Source of the DNA: JBJXFE01 sp046153875
GTDB taxonomy: Bacteria > Planctomycetota > Phycisphaerae > Phycisphaerales > UBA1924
Direction: 5' to 3'
Assembly (NCBI GenBank): GCA_046153875.1
Contig: JBJXFE010000056.1
Location: 9,086 to 73,085 of the forward strand
Length of the DNA stretch: 64,000 bases
Shown: one piece after another, positions 33,644 to 42,696 of the stretch
Layout of the letters: each line of letters begins with the position of its first letter
How positions within the stretch are numbered: the stretch's first letter is position 1
Notes under the pieces: generated by a model
What the model saw: only the letters and a program-made list of their open reading frames with translations
What the model was told of the DNA's origin: nothing
The model's database searches: none
Position numbers and translations under genes: made by a program

Positions 33644-34861
33644 TCACGCCGCGATCGCCCGCAGGTGCCGCTCCAGCTCGACCATCTCCTCGAGCGGCGG
33701 TGGCTCGATCCCCAGCGCATCCAGCAGCGGCACCGCCTCGAGCCGCCCGCGCTCGAACGTGTGCGAGAGCAGCCGCTCCCCGCGCTCGTCGCGCAGGTAC
33801 GCCACCGCGCGCCCGTCGCGCTCGGTCTCGATCTCGATGCAGTGCCCGGCGACCGTGAACTGCGCCGGCGCCGCGCCCGCGTCGTCGCGCATCGACGCCA
33901 CCAGCGTCTTGTCCATCACCGAGATCAGCTGCGCGTGCACGCGCTCCGCCATCGACGACAGGTCGTCCACACGGTCGGCCACGTCGCGGAACACCTCGCG
34001 GATCGCCGCGTACTCCGCGGTCGCCTTGCGCACCGCGACCGCCAGCGCATCGGCCCGCAGCTTCAGCGTCCCCTCGGCCACGCCCTCCAGCAGCCGACCC
34101 AACTTCGGCACCGCCGTCGCCGTCAGCACCACCGCGCCCGTGTAGTACGCCACCCGGTGCAGCACGTGGACCGGCTCGCGACGCTCCACGTCGCCCGGCG
34201 GCGTGTGGTGCCACTCGATCGGGCGGGCCAGCAGCTCCGGCAGGCTCCACCGGCGCAGCAGCACCGATACCACGTCCACGTGCGTGAACGGCAGCCCCTC
34301 GAACTCCACGTTGAACTGCCGCGTCGGCGATTCGCCGCTCTCGACGATCCGCTCGATCGGCTTGCCGAGCACCCGGTGCAGCAGCGGCACACCCGCGTCC
34401 AGCATCAGCCCGATCGTGAACGCCTCGGGCACGTGCGCCGGACTCACCAGACGCGCCAGCTCCGACGCCAGGCACGCCCGCAGCAGCGATTCGCCCCACA
34501 CGCGCCGCGACAGCACCTGGTTGGGGTCCGACGCGGCCGCCCGGCTCAGGTAGAACCCCAGCGCCACAGCCTTGAGCCGCTCCAGCCCCATCAGCACGCA
34601 CGCACGGTCCAGCGTCGTCACCGGTTTCACCTGCGCGAAGAACGCCGAGTTCGCCAGGCGAAGCAGCCGGCCCGTCAGCGCCGCGTCGTGCTTCACCACG
34701 TCGGCGTACTGACGCATCCCGGCCTGGGGGTCGCCCACCAGCGCGAGGATCTTCCCGGCCACTGCGGGCTGCGTCTCCACCCCAAGCCCGCTCAGCTTGC
34801 GGTCGATCTCCGCGTGGAGCTCGCCCACTTCGCCCGCCGAGAGTGTGCTGCGAACCTTCAT
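33644..34861 (-). CDS. HDOD-domain signalling protein
   Basis: This 405-residue cytoplasmic protein has an HDOD domain at about residues 25-235: QPAVAGKILALVGDP, VVKHDAALTGRLLRLANSAFF, LDRACVLMGLERLKAVAL, and IEWHHTPPGDVERREPVHVLHRVAYYTG. The last is a degraded HD-GYP-like region that lacks a full catalytic HD pair, as in HDOD proteins. The C-terminal 170 residues are helical, then beta, ending in a short PilZ-less tail. HDOD proteins act in signalling, often with c-di-GMP or chemotaxis pathways. No partner gene is adjacent. The start has only a weak Shine-Dalgarno (GAGCGG). Confidence 0.82.
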   Translation of the reverse strand: MKVRSTLSAGEVGELHAEIDRKLSGLGVETQPAVAGKILALVGDPQAGMRQYADVVKHDAALTGRLLRLANSAFFAQVKPVTTLDRACVLMGLERLKAVALGFYLSRAAASDPNQVLSRRVWGESLLRACLASELARLVSPAHVPEAFTIGLMLDAGVPLLHRVLGKPIERIVESGESPTRQFNVEFEGLPFTHVDVVSVLLRRWSLPELLARPIEWHHTPPGDVERREPVHVLHRVAYYTGAVVLTATAVPKLGRLLEGVAEGTLKLRADALAVAVRKATAEYAAIREVFRDVADRVDDLSSMAERVHAQLISVMDKTLVASMRDDAGAAPAQFTVAGHCIEIETERDGRAVAYLRDERGERLLSHTFERGRLEAVPLLDALGIEPPPLEEMVELERHLRAIAA

Positions 34862-35110
34862 CCGCTCTGCCCCGCACGAAGACCCGCCGCGACCGACCGC
34901 CCGCCGCGTCCCGCGATGGGCGCGGCGTCCGCCGCCGTGGTTGATCCGAGGAATATCGGCCCATCCAACCCCGGTCTTTGGGCCCCGCCGGGCCGGCCGA
35001 CAGCACGCGCTCGAACGCCACCTGATCGGAGGACCACGGCGCCCGGTGTTATCGGGACGCGCGCCGCAGCGCGGAATCGGAAACAGCGCGAGGCCGCCAA
35101 CACCGCCGCG

Positions 35111-35806
35111 TCACGGCTGGAGCCGCGTCGCGGTCCACGCGCCGCCCGCGTAGGCGGCGCCGTTCGCGCTGAGCGTCCGCGTCCACTCGGCCCGATCGTG
35201 AACCCTCCCGGGCGCGCCCTGCCACAGCTCCACACGTCGGGCCCACACCCGCCATCCGCCCCAGTGCGGCGGACGCGGGATGGCCATCGGCTCGGTGATC
35301 GGCGGAGCCGTGAGAGGATCAACACCCAGCCGGGCCATCGCGGCCTCGACCCGTTCGAGCATCGCGGCGCGCGACCCGACGGGGCGGCTCTGCTCGCTCG
35401 CCCACCCGCCGACCTGCTTGGGCCACGGGCGCGTGGCGAAGTAGCGGTCGCTCTCGGCCGCGGGCGAGCGTGTCACCGGGCCCTCGATCCGGGCCTGCCG
35501 CTCCAAGGTATCCCAATGGAAGACGACGGCCGCGGTCGGGCGGGCTGCCAGCGCCCGGGACTTGCGTGATTCATAGTTCGTGAAGAACTCGATGAACCCC
35601 GCGGCGGCGTCCACCTTCTTCGCCAGCACCATCCGCACCGTCGGCGTCCCGTCCGCGTCCGCCGTCGCCAGGGCCATCGCGTCCGGGTTGGGGGCCACCT
35701 TCCCGCGCACGGCGTGCGCGAACCACTCGGCCAGCAGCGCCATCGGGTCCGCGGGGAGCGGCTCGGGCAGCAACGGGCGCGACTCGAAGGGTCCGATTCC
35801 GGCCAT
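35111..35806 (-). CDS. pdxH: Pyridoxamine 5'-phosphate oxidase
   Basis: This 231-residue FMN enzyme makes pyridoxal 5'-phosphate. The motifs are PDAMALATADADGTPTVRMVL, FFTNYESRKSRAL (FMN phosphate), FHWDTLERQARIEG and the PdxH C-terminus GGWRVWARRVELWQGAPGRVHDR. It would supply the cofactor for the PLP enzymes at 8138 and 55170. TAGTGT lies 6 nt before the ATG, a leaderless-type arrangement. It is divergent from dnaB, with 117 nt between the starts. The 249 nt between its stop and the HDOD start contain no recognisable gene. Confidence 0.92.
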   Translation of the reverse strand: MAGIGPFESRPLLPEPLPADPMALLAEWFAHAVRGKVAPNPDAMALATADADGTPTVRMVLAKKVDAAAGFIEFFTNYESRKSRALAARPTAAVVFHWDTLERQARIEGPVTRSPAAESDRYFATRPWPKQVGGWASEQSRPVGSRAAMLERVEAAMARLGVDPLTAPPITEPMAIPRPPHWGGWRVWARRVELWQGAPGRVHDRAEWTRTLSANGAAYAGGAWTATRLQP

Positions 35807-35923
35807 GACCCTACACTAGGCGGATCGTGCGGCGTGAAGCCCGCGCCGCTAGCGACAGGAAGAGCGAGCCAGTCCACACCAGCCGCGCAAGCTGTCGAGT
35901 GCGCCCCACGTCAGAATGCGCTC

Positions 35924-37675
35924 ATGGACGAGCCGACGACCACCACCGCGCCCGGCACCGCGAGCCGCGGCACGCGCCCCGCGCGCGCCGCGCCCCGCGC
36001 GGACATTGATCGCCCGCCGCCTTACTCCCTCGAAGCCGAGATGGCCCTCCTCGGCGCGCTCCTGCTCAATCCGCGCGTCACGCCCGATGTGCTCTCGCTC
36101 GTGTCGAAGGGTGAGGAGTTCTACTCCGAGGCCCACGGCGCGATTTTCCGCACCCTCATCGAGGTCTACGACCGCCAGCCCGACGCCGACCTCGTCCCGA
36201 TCCTCGACGCGCTGCGCGACCGCGGGCAGCTCGAGTTGATCGGTGGCGCCGAGTACCTTGAAAAGCTCGCGGGCGAGACCCCGGGCAGCACCGGCGCCAC
36301 GCACTACGCCCGGATCGTCGCCGACAAGGCCAAGCTCCGCCGCCTCATCGACGCCGCCGAGCAGATCCGCCATGAGGCCATGTCCGCCGGCTCGCTCGGG
36401 CTAGACGGCGCCCGCGAGGTCCTCGACCGCGCCGAGATGATGGTCTTCGAGATCGCCCAGGAGGACCGCAAGAGCGACCCGCAGTCTCTCGCCGACCTCC
36501 TCCAGCGCGAAGTCGACCGCCTCGAAGCCTCTGAGGGACAGGGGATCAGCGGCCTGCCCACCGGGTTCGACGACCTCGACGAGCTCCTCCGCGGCCTGCA
36601 GCCCGGCGAGATGATCATCCTCGCCGCCCGACCCTCGATGGGCAAGACCGCCATGGCCCTGAACCTCGCCGAGCAGGTGGCACGCGGCGGGCGGTCCCGC
36701 TGGCGGCCGCACGCTAAGGGGCCGAGCGTCGGCGTCGGCGTCTTCTCTCTCGAAATGTCCAAGGGGGCCGTGGCCCAACGCTTCCTCAGCGCCATGTCCC
36801 AGGTCAGCTCGCACGAGCTGCGCAGCGGCAAGAAGTTCGGCGACTCGGAGTGGAAACGCATCATCGAGGCCTGCGGTGAACTCAAGGACTGCCCGGTCTA
36901 CATCGACGACACGCCGGGGCTCACGGTCCTCCAGCTCCGCGCCCGCGCCCGCCGGATGGTCGCGCAGCACGGCGTCAAGGCGATCATCGTCGACTACCTC
37001 CAGTTGCTCACCGCGCCGGGCTCCGCCCGCGAATCGCGCCAGGTAGAGGTTTCCGCGATCAGCCGGTCCATCAAGGCCCTCGCCCGCGAGCTGAACGTGC
37101 CGGTCGTGTGCCTCTCGCAGCTCAACCGCGCCAGCGAGCAGCGCGAGGGCAACCGCCCCCGCATGAGCGACCTGCGCGAGTCGGGCAGCATCGAGCAGGA
37201 CGCCGACGTCGTCATGCTCCTGCACCGCGAGGACTACTACCACGTCGGCAACCCCGACTGGGCCGCCGAGAACCCCGACAAGGTCGGCGTCGCCGAGATC
37301 ATCGTCGCCAAGCAACGCAACGGGCCGACCGACGTGGTGCGCCTCACGTGGGACCCGAACACGACGCGGTTCAAGGCCTACGGCGGCCACCGCGACGGCG
37401 GAGACGATGCCTTCGTCCGCTCGCGCCCCGCCCCCGCACGCTATGGCGGCGCGGCCGAACCCGCTCCGTTGCGCTCTTCCGAGCCCGCAGCGCCGGCGAC
37501 GGGTTTGGCCTGGGGGGCGCCGCCTGCCGGAGCCGGAGCCGGCACCGACGCGCCATTCGCCGGGCGATCCCCGGCCACCGGTGCCTTCGCCCCGCGCCCC
37601 CCGACCGGCCCGGCCCCCGAGTTCCGCGACGGCGGCGGCCCGGACCGCGACGACGACGACGCGGCGCCGTTCTGA
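35924..37675 (+). CDS. dnaB: Replicative DNA helicase DnaB
   Basis: This 583-residue helicase has the N-terminal primase-interacting domain (about 25-130, PPYSLEAEMALLGALLLNP) and a RecA-like domain with Walker A RPSMGKTA, FSLEMSKGAVAQRF, Walker B VKAIIVDYLQLL, and LSQLNRASEQREGNRPRMSD leading to LRESGSIEQDADV and the arginine finger region. It is longer than E. coli DnaB (471) because of an extra disordered Pro/Ala/Gly-rich tail of about 85 residues ending DDDDAAPF, an acidic C-terminus reminiscent of SSB tails. No replication gene is next to it; hisS follows after 45 nt. Confidence 0.95.
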   Translation: MDEPTTTTAPGTASRGTRPARAAPRADIDRPPPYSLEAEMALLGALLLNPRVTPDVLSLVSKGEEFYSEAHGAIFRTLIEVYDRQPDADLVPILDALRDRGQLELIGGAEYLEKLAGETPGSTGATHYARIVADKAKLRRLIDAAEQIRHEAMSAGSLGLDGAREVLDRAEMMVFEIAQEDRKSDPQSLADLLQREVDRLEASEGQGISGLPTGFDDLDELLRGLQPGEMIILAARPSMGKTAMALNLAEQVARGGRSRWRPHAKGPSVGVGVFSLEMSKGAVAQRFLSAMSQVSSHELRSGKKFGDSEWKRIIEACGELKDCPVYIDDTPGLTVLQLRARARRMVAQHGVKAIIVDYLQLLTAPGSARESRQVEVSAISRSIKALARELNVPVVCLSQLNRASEQREGNRPRMSDLRESGSIEQDADVVMLLHREDYYHVGNPDWAAENPDKVGVAEIIVAKQRNGPTDVVRLTWDPNTTRFKAYGGHRDGGDDAFVRSRPAPARYGGAAEPAPLRSSEPAAPATGLAWGAPPAGAGAGTDAPFAGRSPATGAFAPRPPTGPAPEFRDGGGPDRDDDDAAPF

Positions 37676-37720
37676 TCCCGCCGTCCCCACGATCGGACCG
37701 ACCGCTACGCTTCTCGCCTC

Positions 37721-39220
37721 ATGCCCTCCGACGCCCCCAGGCCGCGTCAGTTCCAGAGCCCCAAGGGCACGCGCGACTTCTACCCGCAGGACCTGCTCCG
37801 CCGCCGCTACATCGAGAAGGCCTGGCGCGACACCTCCATCCGCCACGGCTTCGAGGAGATCGAGGGCCCGACGTTCGAGCAGGCCGAGCTCTACACCGTC
37901 AAGTCCGGCGAGGGCATCCTCTCCGAGATGTTTAATGTGTTCAGCGGGAAGGACCCTGAGGAGGTCGCCGAGGTCCAGAAATCGGGGCGCGCGCCGCTCG
38001 CGCTCCGCCCCGAGTTCACGCCGACGCTCGCCCGCATGTACGCCGCTCGGGCCGGGCAGCTCCCCAAGCCCACCAAGTGGTTCACGGCCGGGCCGTACTT
38101 CCGGGCGGAGAAGCCGCAGCGGGGGAGGTTGAGGGAGTTTTGTCAATGGAACGTGGATGTCATCGGCGGCGACGCCGTCAACCGTGATATCGAGGCATAT
38201 GACGCAGACACGCTCGCCACCTGCGTTGCCGGGTTGGTCAGCCTTGGCCTAGGTTTCAACGACTCCGTCGTCAGACAAGGCGATCGACGTTCCGCAGCCG
38301 ACTACTTCATCGCCCGCGGCGTGCGAGCGGAGCACGTCGATGAGATGTTCTCGGTTTTTGACAAGCTCGATAGGCTGGACGCCAACTATGTGATCACTCG
38401 CTGTGAGGAGCTGGGCTTCTCGCTTCCAGTAACACTCGCCGATTTTGTCGACGAGGGCACCGGACGTGTGGTTCCCACAGGTCTGTATGCGTCGTTTCGT
38501 GAGTGGGCGGCGAAGGAAGGTGCCGACTCTCCTTCGATGCGAGCTTGTCAAGTGTTGAAATCGACCGGCCTTGATGCTGACCATTGGGTGCAGCCAGCGC
38601 CTGACGTCGTGCGCGGACTCGCGTACTACACGGGCATGGTCTTTGAAGTGCACGAAGTTTCCGGCCAAGAGCGTGCCATCTGCGGCGGCGGCCGCTACGA
38701 CAACCTCATCGAGCTTTTCGGCGGCCCGCCCACACCAGCCGTCGGCTTCGGCATGGGCGACGTCGTCCTCGGCAACCTGCTCCAGGATAAAGGGCTGATG
38801 CCCGAAGGGGCAGCGCTGCTCCAGGCGCTCTCCGCGCCCTCCGCGCCCTCCGCGCCCTCCGCCAGCCTGCGCCCGGACGTCTTCGTCATCGCCAACGAGA
38901 AAGAGGAGTCGCAGAAGGCCCTCCGCCCGCTCGTCGCGAAGCTCCGCCGCGGCGTCGAGTCGCCCGAGTGGTCGGCGAAATCAAACCACAAGCCCTGGGA
39001 CGCTGACCGTTACGCCACCCCGCCCCTGCACGCGCGCCACTCCTACAAGGCCACGAAGAACATCGGCAAGCTGCTTCAGGAAGCCGGCGCCCAGCACGCC
39101 CGCCACGCGGCCATCATCGAGGACGCCGGGACGTGCACGCTCAAGAACCTCGACACGCGCGAGGAACAGAAGAGCGTGCCGCTGGACGACCTCGGCCGGC
39201 GCGTCGCGAAGCACGGTTGA
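37721..39220 (+). CDS. hisS: Histidyl-tRNA synthetase with mosaic centre and repeat insert
   Basis: This 499-residue class II synthetase has an N-terminal SPKGTRDFYP, motif 2 region RPEFTPTLARMYA and TAGPYFRAEKPQRGRLREF. The histidine-binding GLAYYTGMVFEV and GGGRYDNL are present, and motif 3 is GFGMGDVVLG. It is longer than the usual 420-450. Residues about 370-381 (SAPSAPSAPSAS) are encoded by a CCGCGCCCT triplet repeat placed exactly between the catalytic and anticodon-binding domains. From about 38,120 to 38,690 codon use shifts to more A/T-ending codons than on either side. TACGCT stands 9 nt before the ATG, a leaderless-type start. It follows dnaB and converges on terC. Confidence 0.93.
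   Translation: MPSDAPRPRQFQSPKGTRDFYPQDLLRRRYIEKAWRDTSIRHGFEEIEGPTFEQAELYTVKSGEGILSEMFNVFSGKDPEEVAEVQKSGRAPLALRPEFTPTLARMYAARAGQLPKPTKWFTAGPYFRAEKPQRGRLREFCQWNVDVIGGDAVNRDIEAYDADTLATCVAGLVSLGLGFNDSVVRQGDRRSAADYFIARGVRAEHVDEMFSVFDKLDRLDANYVITRCEELGFSLPVTLADFVDEGTGRVVPTGLYASFREWAAKEGADSPSMRACQVLKSTGLDADHWVQPAPDVVRGLAYYTGMVFEVHEVSGQERAICGGGRYDNLIELFGGPPTPAVGFGMGDVVLGNLLQDKGLMPEGAALLQALSAPSAPSAPSASLRPDVFVIANEKEESQKALRPLVAKLRRGVESPEWSAKSNHKPWDADRYATPPLHARHSYKATKNIGKLLQEAGAQHARHAAIIEDAGTCTLKNLDTREEQKSVPLDDLGRRVAKHG
38829..38862 (+). repeat. In-frame microrepeat C inside hisS
   Basis: Three and a half copies of the 9-mer CTCCGCGCC encode SAPSAPSAPSA at the junction between the catalytic and anticodon-binding domains of HisS. 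Confidence 0.8.
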
Positions 39221-39355
39221 AACACAGAGGGCCACGGAGAGTCACGGAGAAAAGCCCTGGGGTCGCGTTTCGACGGCCGCCGCCGAACCAGGCGCGCCCA
39301 CTCCCGTTGCCCTGTTCCGTGTATTCCTCTGTGGCTCTCCGCGGCCCTCCGTGTT
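39221..39355. repeat. Long imperfect inverted repeat of the CACGGAG family
   Basis: The left arm, 39221-39250 (AACACAGAGGGCCACGGAGA and 10 more), is the near-perfect reverse complement of the right arm, 39325-39355 (CTCTCCGCGGCCCTCCGTGT core), with about three mismatches. It fills the space between the convergent hisS and terC stops and could act as a two-way terminator-like hairpin. A single arm recurs at 8093. Confidence 0.75.
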
Positions 39356-39362
39356 GATCTCT

Positions 39363-40130
<768 letters not shown>

Positions 40131-40179
40131 GGCGGGGAGTCTCCGAAAGCGAACGCGAAGGGTATCGGGGATCAATGCG

Positions 40180-40216
40180 TGAAGAGGTGAGCAGGTGAAG
40201 AAGTGAACAGGTGATG
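40180..40216. repeat. Microrepeat family B (GGTGAGCAGGTGAAG)
   Basis: Tandem words GAAGAGGTGAGCAGGTGAAG then AAGTGAACAGGTGATGG lie in the 115-nt gap between the terC start and the VWA gene stop. The same words occur at 52203 and, inverted and threefold, at 52292. Confidence 0.75.
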
Positions 40217-40245
40217 GCACCAGCGCGAGCGGCGGCGCCGCGCCA

Positions 40246-42696
40246 TCACGGCAGCTTGATCAACCGCCGGCACACCCACTCCAGTGTGAGCAGCAGCAGC
40301 AGCGTCGCCAGCACGATCGGGCGGTCCCAGAGCGTGCGCGCGTCGGGCGTGCCCGAGACGCGCAGCTCGCGGTTGGGCAGCAGATCGCGCACCTGCGCCA
40401 GCGATTCGGGCGGCACCACCCGACCACCGGTGGCCTCGGCCAGGCGCGCCAGCAGCGGGTGGTCCGTCTCCGGGCGGCGCAGCTCGTCGTCGTCCAGCGC
40501 GACCTCAACCTCCGCGAAAAGCCCGAGCCCGGCGAGCATCGGGTCGATCGCCTCGAGCCGGTACGCGCCCGCCACGTCCGGCATCCACACCCCCGCGAAC
40601 GAGCGCATCGCGGCCGCCCCGGCCCCGCCCGTCCCGGCGCCACCCTCCGGCGCGAGGATGATCTCCACCGGCTCGTCGCGCGTGGGCCCGGCGTCGCCCG
40701 TCGCGGCCCCGCCCTTGCGCACCGCCCGCACCCGCATCGACGCCGACCCGCGGGCGCCATCGACCAGCGATTGATCCAGCAGCTCCACCGTCACGCGCAC
40801 CGGCTGGCGCACCAGAGCCCGCCGCGGGCTCACCGTGATCGCGGCCGACCGCGACGATCGCGCCAGGCTCTCGCGCCCCTGCAGGCGAAGCAGCGGCAGC
40901 CAGAACCGCTCGGGCAGCGCCTCGCCCCGCGCGTACCGCCACCGCCACGTCTCGTCCGTCCCCACGTACATGATCCGCCCCGCCCCGTACCGCATCGTCA
41001 GCACGATCGGCGTCGACTCCGCGCTCGGTGATCCATCCGCCGGCGCCCCGCCCGCGGAGACCGGCGCGGCCCACGCCAGCACCTCGGCCGTGGGCTTCAC
41101 CGCCGACGGATCGATCCGCTGCGCATACCGCAGCCGCGACCAGCCGGTGGCCGGGTCGCTCAGCCGCGCGGGCCACGGCTCATCGGGGGTCCCCGAAAGC
41201 TCCAGCACCCCCAGCCGATCCGCGCCGGGGGCGCGCGACATGGTCACCGGCTCGTCATAGTCCCGCACCGGCGCGTCGCGCCGGTCCGAACCCGCCAGCG
41301 TGAACGGCAGCAGGTCGGCCAGAGGCGTATCGCGCCACGCGATCGGCGTAGCCGCGGGCCCGCCGATCCACAGCAGGCCTCCCCCCCGCACCGCCACGTG
41401 CTCGCGGAGCTGCTCGAGCTGCTCGCGGCTGAACAGACCCGCGGGCAGGTCACCCATCACGATCACGTCGAACGCGGCCCACTCCTCGGGCGACCGCGGC
41501 AGCGCCGCCAGCTCCACGCCGCCCTCCTGGATGTACTTGCGGTTCGACGCGAGCAGCATCGACACCGACCGGATCGACGCCTCGCGCACCAGCAGGTTCT
41601 TCAGGTACCGGTACTCCCACCGCGGGTACCCGTCGAAGTACGCGATCCGCAGCGGGCGGTCCACCAGCTCCGGGCGCAGCTCCGCCTCGTTGTTCCCCTC
41701 GATCAGGTCCGGGCCGTCGGGCACCACGCGGACGATCCACGCCGGCGTGCCCGGCTGCTCGGGCTTGTGCGTCAGCACTACGCGCGTCCGCCCGTCGCGC
41801 CACGCGCCCGCCTCATCCGGCAGCGGGCGCTCGTCCAGCACCAGGCCCGTGGTCTTCTCGATGAGCCGGACGACGCCGCGCGGCGCGTGATCGTCACGGG
41901 TGCCGAGACGGTCGACCTCGACGCTCACGGGAACCGTGTCCTTCACGAACGCGAGCAAGGGGGCCTCGGCCGCGGCGATCGCCAGGTCCTCGATCGGCTC
42001 GGGGCTGCCGAGCGGAACCGTAAACACCGGGATGTGCTCGGCCTCCAGCCTTCGCATCGCGGCCCGCCCAGGCTCGTCGATCGAGCGCCCGTCGCTGAGC
42101 ACCACGACGCCCGAAACCGGCCGCGCAGCCGCGCGGGCCAGCGCCTGGTCGAGCGCCGCGGCCAGGCTGGTGCGCCGACCCGCGGGCGAGCCCAGGTCCA
42201 CGCCCTCCAACGGCTCTGCGTTTCTCTTCAGGTCGAACGCGCCCCCGTCGAACCCAAGCCACACGACCGTCCTGTCCTTCGCCAGCGACTCCAACGTCGC
42301 CCCCGCGGCCCGCAGCGCCCGCGCGAGTTGCTCGTCGCGCGTGAGCCTGCCGCCCCCCCCCTCGCCCGGCACGTCCGCGATCGTCATCGACGCCGATCGG
42401 TCCACGAGGAACAGCACCCAGTCGCTCTCGATCCGCTCGTTGGGGCGGATCAGCTGCGGCCCCGAGATGATGAGCAGCAGCAGCAGGAGCAGCAGCCCGC
42501 GCGCCGCGCCGAGCGCGATCCGCACCCGCCGCCCGCCTTCGAGCCGCGCGTAGCTCCAGAACGCGAGCACCCCCGCGAGGACGACCGCCAGGAACCACGC
42601 CCACGCCGGGATCGGCCGCGCAAACCCGAGCTGCACCCCCTCGGCCCCGAAGCGGACTGCGTCCAGCCCGAACAGGCGGCTCAGGAAGCTGCTCAT
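40246..42696 (-). CDS. Membrane VWA protein with glutamine-amidotransferase-like domain
   Basis: This 816-residue protein has two N-terminal membrane helices (about 27-48 and 62-82) and a VWA domain with an intact MIDAS start, DRSASM (about 97), LSDGRS and a late T/D. A middle region (YFDGYPRWEYRYLKNLLVRE to GGGLLWIGG, about 350-480) looks like a class I glutamine amidotransferase-type fold. A beta-sandwich follows, and a final helix (about 790-808). This is the large third member of the DUF58-BatA-VWA operons of planctomycetes, thought to sense or remodel the envelope. The ATG overlaps the upstream stop by ATGA. Substrate and partner are unknown. Confidence 0.82.
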   Translation of the reverse strand: MSSFLSRLFGLDAVRFGAEGVQLGFARPIPAWAWFLAVVLAGVLAFWSYARLEGGRRVRIALGAARGLLLLLLLLIISGPQLIRPNERIESDWVLFLVDRSASMTIADVPGEGGGGRLTRDEQLARALRAAGATLESLAKDRTVVWLGFDGGAFDLKRNAEPLEGVDLGSPAGRRTSLAAALDQALARAAARPVSGVVVLSDGRSIDEPGRAAMRRLEAEHIPVFTVPLGSPEPIEDLAIAAAEAPLLAFVKDTVPVSVEVDRLGTRDDHAPRGVVRLIEKTTGLVLDERPLPDEAGAWRDGRTRVVLTHKPEQPGTPAWIVRVVPDGPDLIEGNNEAELRPELVDRPLRIAYFDGYPRWEYRYLKNLLVREASIRSVSMLLASNRKYIQEGGVELAALPRSPEEWAAFDVIVMGDLPAGLFSREQLEQLREHVAVRGGGLLWIGGPAATPIAWRDTPLADLLPFTLAGSDRRDAPVRDYDEPVTMSRAPGADRLGVLELSGTPDEPWPARLSDPATGWSRLRYAQRIDPSAVKPTAEVLAWAAPVSAGGAPADGSPSAESTPIVLTMRYGAGRIMYVGTDETWRWRYARGEALPERFWLPLLRLQGRESLARSSRSAAITVSPRRALVRQPVRVTVELLDQSLVDGARGSASMRVRAVRKGGAATGDAGPTRDEPVEIILAPEGGAGTGGAGAAAMRSFAGVWMPDVAGAYRLEAIDPMLAGLGLFAEVEVALDDDELRRPETDHPLLARLAEATGGRVVPPESLAQVRDLLPNRELRVSGTPDARTLWDRPIVLATLLLLLTLEWVCRRLIKLP

